From Lepas anatifera (Eukaryota > Arthropoda > Thecostraca > Lepadidae): a stretch of 64,000 bases of DNA. Below are positions 57,276 through 64,000 of the stretch, piece by piece. The notes under the pieces are model-generated. The model saw nothing but the letters and a program-made list of their open reading frames with translations, did no database searches and had not been told where the DNA came from. The stretch spans positions 57,412 through 121,411 of the forward strand of contig JAOTON010000393.1 of NCBI GenBank assembly GCA_034440635.1. Direction: 5' to 3'. How positions within the stretch are numbered: position 1 is the stretch's first letter; each line of letters starts with the position of its first letter. The translations under genes were made by a program, and so were the position numbers.

Positions 57276-58285
57276 ATTTTTCATTAGGGCCACTTCCAAC
57301 AGGCACACTTGCCCAATTACAGGGAGTATAGGCGTGGGTGTTTAAGGTGTAGGATTCAACTTGGCCACGTAAGGCCTTATTCAATCTACCAATCGAAGGA
57401 AAGAAGTCGACGATGATAATGTCCAATTTATTGATGCAATTGCCAAACAGCGGATGAGACAGAAATGATAACTGACAACAACAGTGCCAATATTTACAAA
57501 TGGGAACATATACCCATTCCAATGGGAAATAACAAAATCCCAGAGAAATACGTAACACTCGATATGAACGCGTGTAGAGTGAGTGAGAGCGTGAGTGATT
57601 GGGAGAGCGTGTGACGGCGAGGAATAAATCGCCCGGCAGGTTCGATGCCGTAATTGACAATGAATTCAGCGACGGCTGCAAACCGAAATCGGACTTGCAG
57701 TGAGCAGGGATATGCTCAGTCAAGAGTGCAGACCCAATGACACGACGGTATTGTCAGTGTAACTGGGAGGGAACAGAAACACTCCAGGGAGTGGCCCTGG
57801 CGAGTGATCGCAATGCAGCGGTGGAGGAGTGGACCAGCCCAGAGAGTAGCCCTGGCGAACTGACCGGTGTTGTCAGTCAGTTAGTTAAGGGCTTTTATAA
57901 GGCGTTCTGTGCAAGGCACCTTTGCCCGCCTCTAAAGTCGGTGTTGTCACCACACAGCGCGCCTTTATACCCGGCTGGCAGTGGTCACGTGACCAGGTCG
58001 CGCTCTGGTTGGTCGGCCGGGTGGGTCGCTGGTGTGGTGGCAGTGACCCGGCGCGCGCCTGTGCCGGCGGCGGTGGTCGGCTGACCGCGCCGCGGCTGAG
58101 GGCGCGGGGTCAGCTGGTTGGCTGCGGCTGGAGCCGTGTAGCGGTGCAGTGGCCGCCACAAAGGATACTCTCCACCGGGTCGGATCAGACACGGAAGGCG
58201 GTTTCCCGCCGTGGGGATTGAACCCACGTTAATCCATACTACCTGATCCGAAGACTGGCAAGGAAGCCACTAGGCCACCCCGGTT
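57276..58285. mobile_element. About 1-kb insertion in TTAA-family element; tRNA-like at its right end
   Basis: It separates the two homologous halves of the TTAA-family element. 57900-58150 is very GC-rich, and a TATA-like ttttataagg is at about 57892-57901, so it could be an LTR-like or promoter-bearing element. The right edge coincides with the tRNA-like module at 58213-58284. No ORF is supported, and I found no clear TSD. Confidence 0.5.
58213..58284 (-). other. tRNA-like module (minus strand)
   Basis: The minus-strand A box TGGCCTAGTGG is at 58277-58267. A perfect T arm (GTGGG-TTCAATC-CCCAC) includes the B box at about 58224-58213. The acceptor strands do not pair, so it is tRNA-derived rather than a tRNA gene. 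Confidence 0.6.
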
Positions 58286-58499
58286 TTGCTTACGCTATCT
58301 TAAACTTGCTGGAGGTGTGGTCAATTGACCTGCACTGGTGACTTTACTTGAGATAAAAAAATTCTAAAATTCTGGAAAAATTGAAAATTCATCAAGGATA
58401 AGGTGTGCCAAGTACGGCGGCAGTTAGCGTCTCCGTCCTTAAGTACCGCCGGAAAAAACCTGAGGGGTGTTCAAACATCCCCATCGGGGTGAGGGTTAA
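58286..58499. mobile_element. TTAA-family element, right part
   Basis: gcttacgctatcttaaactt joins the A and B' parts exactly as expected for an uninterrupted element. The rest matches 11126-11330 (ggtgtggtcaattgacctg … aagtacggcggc) and ends ccatcggggtgagggTTAA at 58499. Confidence 0.75.
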
Positions 58500-60930
58500 G
58501 TCATTTGATATTTAGGCATACCTTGTAAGGAACATAGCCGCCTGTTCCATTTACACACCATGTGCGAGTGAGTGGGGTTGGCACCCGGACTTTTCTGAGC
58601 CGGAAAAAGGAGAACCACAGTCTTCGTACTTGGCACAATTTATTCCAGATTATTTTCGCAGCTTTACTGAGATTTACAGCTTGGTCCAGGCAGCTACAGG
58701 TACAAGTAGATTTACAATTAGGTTTAGGTGGTCTTTGGTCAGGTCACTAGACAAGGTCAAGTGACTTCACCTAAAATATATTCAACCAGTCTGCCGTCAT
58801 AGAAGGTTTCAGTAGTTGACCTGCAATTCATATCAAATAGTAAGGTGATGAAATAAAACAGTTTGTGGCAACGGGTTTATATCGATGAACTAGTGCAAGG
58901 GCAGCGCAATGGCCTCTCTATTGCGATGAAAGGAGAAATTTTGCGAACAATTTTAAGGTCGTGTAGAATAAAACATCAAAACGTGCTTCTAAATCCCGGC
59001 ACCGAGTGTTCGAAAAAATCTGAGGGTCGGGGTCACACAAACAATGGACATATGAGCCCTGAAAAGCGGTATTAGGTCACTCAAGCAATTTCTCGTGCTT
59101 TAGTCAATAATTTTGCACGAAATATGCGGAGAGCTGTGTTAAGGTCGCAGTGTGTCCCTTGCTGCTGTTGGTCAACTGCTATGTATTATGAAAGTGACAG
59201 ATTTCGGGCTGGGTGGATATCACCATGGTGCGGGGTAATCATATTTGCAACCTCTGCGCAGACGTGGATCCAGGGGGCAGTCCCGTCACACCCACCAAAC
59301 ATGAAAAAGAGGGGCCAAACCCCTCTTCCCCCAAATCAATCTAATTTGGGGAGTACGTGTCCGTCAGCAAAAAAGTCTTTATTAGTGTTTTTTTGTCCAT
59401 TCGCATGGTACCTCTTTCTCTCTGAAGCTGACAAATTGATTCACCACACCAGTTAGATCCTACCGGCCGTCGCATCCACCGTTTTTTTTTTTTTTTTGCT
59501 CGCCGATACGGGCACTAACCAAGCGGCCAGATTCGCCTGTGCCCCCCAACTTGAACATAGTTCCAACGCCCCTGGTAAGAGCTGCAAACGTGGGATTCTC
59601 AGAGATGCAAACCATCGGCTCTTTGACCCAGTGATCCGAAAAAGCAATATTCTCTGTAACTTGAACATCAAGTCAAATTATATGTATTCCACATAAAATG
59701 CATACCTACTTCGACATTTAAAAGTGGTTAGGCAGTGCCTAATGTGTCTCTATGGCAGCGCCGCCACTGACTGAAGGTATGTTTTATAGAAATATTTGGT
59801 ATCCTTTCCCTTGCTTGTAAGTATCGAATAGTTGCGAGTCATTTAATAAGTCCGTGTCATTTGATAATAATTAGCCGCCCCAAAACCTTGGGGGCGCATT
59901 CTAGGACAGATCCAGTCGGTTGGTTTGGTGAGACCCAAGCCGTGTCACTTCCGCCCCATGGTGCTTTTAAGCGTGGTACCAGATTCTTTCTTCTTCGTCG
60001 ATACACAGAGAACGGCAACATTTTCATACAAACTGTATTGATATCTGATTGTCGCCCAGTTTCGGACACACAGAAACGAGGGAGCTAATGAAACATTGTT
60101 ACGACACGCTACACTACACTTGCCGATACACATAACTGAGACAGAAAGAAAATAATGTTTTGATCCACAGCATGGCGCCAGGAAAGAAGCTCCTCCGGTG
60201 ATGCGTCTGTGGCACGCTCCCAAATCTGTTTCTAATCTGGCTCCAGAGCCGTTGTCTTCAGCAGTGCTGGCAGAAGTTTGTTTGTTTCTACGTAAAGAAC
60301 ATGCGGCACCACTGTTCGATCATCTTACAAAATATCAGCGCCTAGTTTTATAATTAGCCACTAGAAGCGCTGCGGTGCTGACACAGTTTGATTTTAAGGA
60401 GACACATCACCGCGCCAGAACAAGTTCGGCGATCAAATCAAGAAAACCGACGCGGCGGGAGGAAGAATATCCCACGAGGCTGGCACAGGCGAATTTAAGC
60501 TTGCTTCTCTGATGCTATGTCTGAAAAGAAACACAACAATAGTGAAGTCAAATTCTTATCATGTCCAAAGGCCCAGAAACCCCGGGGAAGGGGATGCCCC
60601 CCGATATTTATCATTCTTAACCATTAAATAATAGGGCGTTAACTCCTAAACAAATTACTAAGAATTTGCTCCTTGCCATCCCACTCCCCTAGTGTTTTGG
60701 ACGTTCCTACACCAATGCCATAGTCCGTTAAGACAAGCAAGCCTTTCCTGTCGGCTTTACCAACGAGGGCCGACCAGCATTGAAGCCAACAGGAGAACAG
60801 ATCCATGCTGGGGTCAAGTCGAAAAAATTTTTCTAGCAATGACTACGGCAATACTGGCCGAATAGCCTATCTGTTGGAGTGCTGGTATTTAGCCCCGCCC
60901 CGCCAAGTCCAGAGCTCAGGCACTGGCACT
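58500..60930. other. Unassigned interval with hAT-like fragments
   Basis: gcagacgtggatccaggggg at 59259-59278 resembles the MITE termini; the other end is not found. There is a T run at about 59480-59498. ORFs up to 110 residues lack motifs. No gene is supported. Confidence 0.45.
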
Positions 60931-60934
60931 GCAT

Positions 60935-61440
60935 GGAAACGGCTCCGGGCTGCTCTGGACTCTCCGGCGCCCGGAAACGCGGCTCCAGGCTCTGCTGGAC
61001 TATCCGGCGCCCGGAAACGGCTCCGGCTCACACTGCTGGACTCTCCGGCGCCCGGGGAAAGGCCCAGGCTCCTCTGGAAATCTCCGGCGCCCGGAAACGG
61101 CTCAGGCTCTGCTGGACTCTCCGGCGCCCGGGAAGGAGATTCGGGCTCCTCCTGGACTCTCCGGCGCCCGGGAAGGCTCGGGCTCCTCTGGAATCTCCGG
61201 CGCTCGGGAAAAGGCTCAGGCTCTGCTGGACTCTCCGGCGCCCGGAAACAGCTCTGAACTCCTCTGGAATCTCCGGCGCCTAGGAAAAGGCTCGGGCTCT
61301 GCTGGACTCTCTAGCGCCCGGGAGAGGCTCCGGGCTCCTCTGGAATCTCCGGTGCCCGGAAAAGGCTCGGGCTGTGCTGGACTCTCCGCCACACGCCCGG
61401 GAAGGCTCCTCGAGCTCCTCTAGACCCTCCAGCGCCCAAT
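60935..61440. repeat. About 36-45 bp GC-rich minisatellite
   Basis: There are about 12-13 degenerate units built on ctggactctccggcgcccgg and aaacggctcaggctctg, with alternation between ctgctggactc and cctctggaatc forms (a two-unit higher-order pattern). The 150- and 134-residue ORFs are repeat translations. Confidence 0.9.
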
Positions 61441-62204
61441 CATTTGCATCCGGTGTAAAGTCCGGTTTAAATGGTGCCTTAACTGACCCATAGGAGCGTG
61501 ACATCAACAGGGAAGCTCAGCATTGGGCAGGTTAGCGGTGATGTCGATTTGACCCGTCTTCACGGCACCTGCTTGCTTGGACGGTCGGGTCTGAATTATA
61601 GGACGAGTTCCGTTACAAATTTGTGACGTCTATCCCAAAAGCTGGATTGTGACAATAGCAGATGAAATTACAAAAAGTAGCCAGTTATTAGGTGGAAGAG
61701 AGTCAAATTTGCCTCCTGAGAGCTGTGTGCTACATCACGTAGAATTCAGAATAAAATATATTGTAGAATTATGAGGAAGAAGTTTTTGAGAAAGCCATGG
61801 GTTCAGTATATATTTGATATAATACTTACAGCTATCTAAAAGTTCATATGCGATATAGTGAAACGTCTGTACTTTTTCATCTCCTAGCTTAGGTGTTTGA
61901 ACAATGATTTTTGCGTCAAGGCAAGCCTGGCTGGTTCTCACTGCAAGGACGTCAACCATAACTTTGCAGACCGCGGTTCCAGGGGTCCTAGCCGGTACCT
62001 ACACATATCCGCATAGCGTACCCAGTAGCAATCAGAATGGATCCCAGAAACCATTGCCGCCGATACCTCAGGAGTTTCCAGTGCGCTCTATCTCCGCACC
62101 GACCGCAGCAGCAGACCCTACCGCTCATGTCTACCCGGCAGTTTTGCCTTCAGGACTCCCGATTAGATCTACCCGACGAATCCGTTCCCCTTCACCCCTG
62201 GTAG
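61441..62204. other. Unassigned interval
   Basis: No gene is recognised. The ORF at 61904-62227 has no family motif and ends in the following tandem repeat. Confidence 0.45.
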
Positions 62205-62320
62205 AAGTACTGGGCGTCTGGGGGTGACATGTACCAGGGTACACCCCAGTGCAGGATACTGAGCGTCTGGTGTGACATGTACCTGGGAAATACACCCCCG
62301 GTGGGGTGCTGAGCGTCTGT
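62205..62320. repeat. About 55-bp repeat, about 2 units
   Basis: Copies of actgggcgtctggnggtgac / atgtacc-ggg-tacacccc occur at about 62209, 62259 and a partial at about 62312. Confidence 0.6.
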
Positions 62321-62627
62321 TGCGGCTCACCGCTGGCGGTGGGCGGAAGGTTCTTCTCCACGGTGTCGATGGGCTTCAGCTTATCCAGTGTTGAAGTTCT
62401 CGATACCGTCCGGAGGTGGGACTGCAGCTTCTTCTCCTGCTGGATCTCTGGCTGACAACCACGCAGACTCAACTGTCAGCGTGTGGCACCTAACCGGGCC
62501 CGTTTGAGGCACGGCGCCGCACTGGACATTTTGGAAATACGGGCCGAAGTCGGTTGTTTGTCATTTCACAATGAAACCGAGCTGAAATTTCATCGTTTCC
62601 ACGTTTTAACATAGTGCCGTTGCAGCC

Positions 62628-63731
62628 AGAGATAGCCTACGTTACGTTACGGAATTGTTTTCTCCGTATCCGTAGCTCGGAAGTGAAATATAAGCGTAAC
62701 TAGGCGAATTCCATAGCGTAGTACACTAACATTCAACGTATCGTAGCGTACTACGAAAAAATCACGTCAAATACCTTCTATAACTTCTCGTGATCGCGAT
62801 CGCGGTACTAAGGATTATTGGCAACGATTTGCTTTAATTCGGAATTTGGAATAGAAGTGATGATAGTTGAAAATTAACGACCAAACCATTTCTTTAAAAT
62901 TACAAATTTTAAAAATTTCACGAGAAATGCATCAATCTATCGCTATCAATTTGGGTTCGGGAATTTTGTAGTGGGTAGCAGGGTCGTGGATTTCAGAGAA
63001 AATCATTATAAATGCCCAAATCGGAAAGAGATGCCAATAACCATCACGCAAGAATAGATAGCAAGATATTATATCTGTTCTGAGGTCTTCTTGCACAGGT
63101 CTGTTGAAGCAAATAAAACTAGTATTAAGTCCTAGAAAATGATAGACAATTAAATCAAAGGAATTTTCAACACTAACTCAACGTTTCATTGAGGGTGCCC
63201 AGGCTACCCCAAAGAGAATATAAATCCACAACCCTGAGTGAGGAAGTGTAAACCACGGACACATTTTTGGGCCTATATAAATTAGAATTTGGTTGATTTC
63301 GATTTATACACATGTATCTTTTCAACCAGTGAAAAAGAATTCCCGACCATTGATCACACAGATCGGTCACTTCAAAAAGAACTTTATCAAAAATGCAACT
63401 GATGGCAAGCGTGTGAAACCGGCGACCGGAAATGCCCACGCGCTTTGTCTGTCTGAATATCGCATAGGGCACTTTCGATTTGGGATATTCAGTTTGCAAG
63501 AAAATAAGCCCATTTTATTTTATTTCATAGTGCAGCTATCTATCTGCTTTGAATGGAAGTAAGACAAAATGTTGATACAATTATATTATATATTTTTACC
63601 ATGTAGCCTTAACTAAAATACCATAATTCCGTTATCGATAAAATATAACGTATCGTAATCCCTTAGCGCCGTTTTGGCCCAAATCGAATCATAACGTAGT
63701 GTAATTCGGTAACGTAGCGTAGGCCATCTCT
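62628..63731. mobile_element. 1.1-kb element with inverted ends
   Basis: AGAGATAGCCTACGTTACGT at 62628-62647 and, read inward from 63731, AGAGATGGCCTACGCTACGT are imperfect inverted repeats, followed on both sides by cgtagcgta-type words. No TSD is apparent and no transposase was found. The interior at 62800-63600 is AT-rich with small unsupported ORFs. Confidence 0.55.
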
Positions 63732-63894
63732 CAATTGCATCATAACAAGGCAAACCAGTGGCATGAGAGGTGGAATATAACGATTTGGAAATGGAATAGA
63801 ATAAATACATTATGCTACGCAATACAATTTTCATACTCAAGAAACAGTCACTTGGTTATAAGCATTATCGGGCAATGACCTTAAAGGGAAAGTG

Positions 63895-64000
63895 GCACCT
63901 TCATAACGTGATTTTAACTGAGATAAGCCCAGTTGTAAAGGGAGTTGGAAAACCCGGTATTCCATATGTCATTTTATCTTCGGAACTTGATATTTCCGTG
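63895..64000. mobile_element. TTAA MITE, second copy, cut by window end
   Basis: It follows TTAA at 63891-63894 and begins AGGGAAAGTGGCACCTT. It is colinear with 49155-49265 to the last base. Confidence 0.85.

Noticed and set aside
60805..61283. Two overlapping ORFs of 134-150 residues
   Set aside because: They are periodic translations of the GC-rich minisatellite; no domain and no conserved start.

Overview
This is repeat-dense eukaryotic DNA, almost certainly from an invertebrate animal. The evidence is an animal-type Ty3/Gypsy LTR retrotransposon apparently primed by tRNA-Leu, APE-type LINEs, tRNA-derived sequences, hAT- and piggyBac-like elements with short target-site duplications (TSDs), and no long host ORF. 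A chelicerate or another large-genome invertebrate is plausible, but the species cannot be fixed from the sequence. I found no convincing host protein-coding gene. Nearly everything recognisable is mobile DNA or a tandem repeat.

Layout. 1-13.2 kb: three head-to-tail units of a composite repeat (AT-rich part, short AAC run, GC-rich hairpin, conserved head). Two units carry arrays of a 50-bp satellite (3.05-5.41 and 7.45-9.40 kb). The third is interrupted at a TTAA by an element containing an inverted copy of itself (9.64-11.33 kb). The block ends in 71-bp hairpin repeats. 13.2-17.1 kb: a truncated copy (D1) of a composite hAT-like element, itself hit by a 1.3-kb TIR element that contains a retroposed-looking foldback. 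19.0-20.0 kb: a TTAA-family relic and ACAATGTTG-rich DNA. 20.3-23.7 kb: a frameshifted APE LINE with a 2A-like motif, minus strand. 24.6-30.1 kb: the full composite (D2), a hAT-like element with a second hAT-like element nested inside, each with its own 8-bp TSD. 32.46 kb: a perfect hAT-type MITE.

34.46-40.71 kb: a very young Ty3/Gypsy LTR retrotransposon on the minus strand with essentially identical LTRs, gag, and pol with a one-base integrase frameshift. 41.2-42.2 kb: a TTAA-family element. 43-49 kb: another hAT MITE, foldbacks, and two copies of a hairpin-headed element with internal pol III A/B boxes. 49.16-49.60 kb: a TTAA MITE, with a second copy cut by the window end. 49.9-51.6 kb: two opposed LINE relics. 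52.0-54.9 kb: a hAT MITE, a tRNA-derived SINE-like block and GGGGCGCC minisatellites. 56.7-58.5 kb: a TTAA-family element split by a 1-kb insertion. 60.9-61.4 kb: a GC-rich minisatellite. 62.6-63.7 kb: an element with inverted ends.

How it fits together. The window records layered transposition. Element families share termini with the tandem repeats: the 50-bp satellite contains the exact 16-bp terminus of the hAT MITEs. Paired empty and filled sites inside the window allow several insertions to be placed exactly. Remaining stretches are listed as unassigned.
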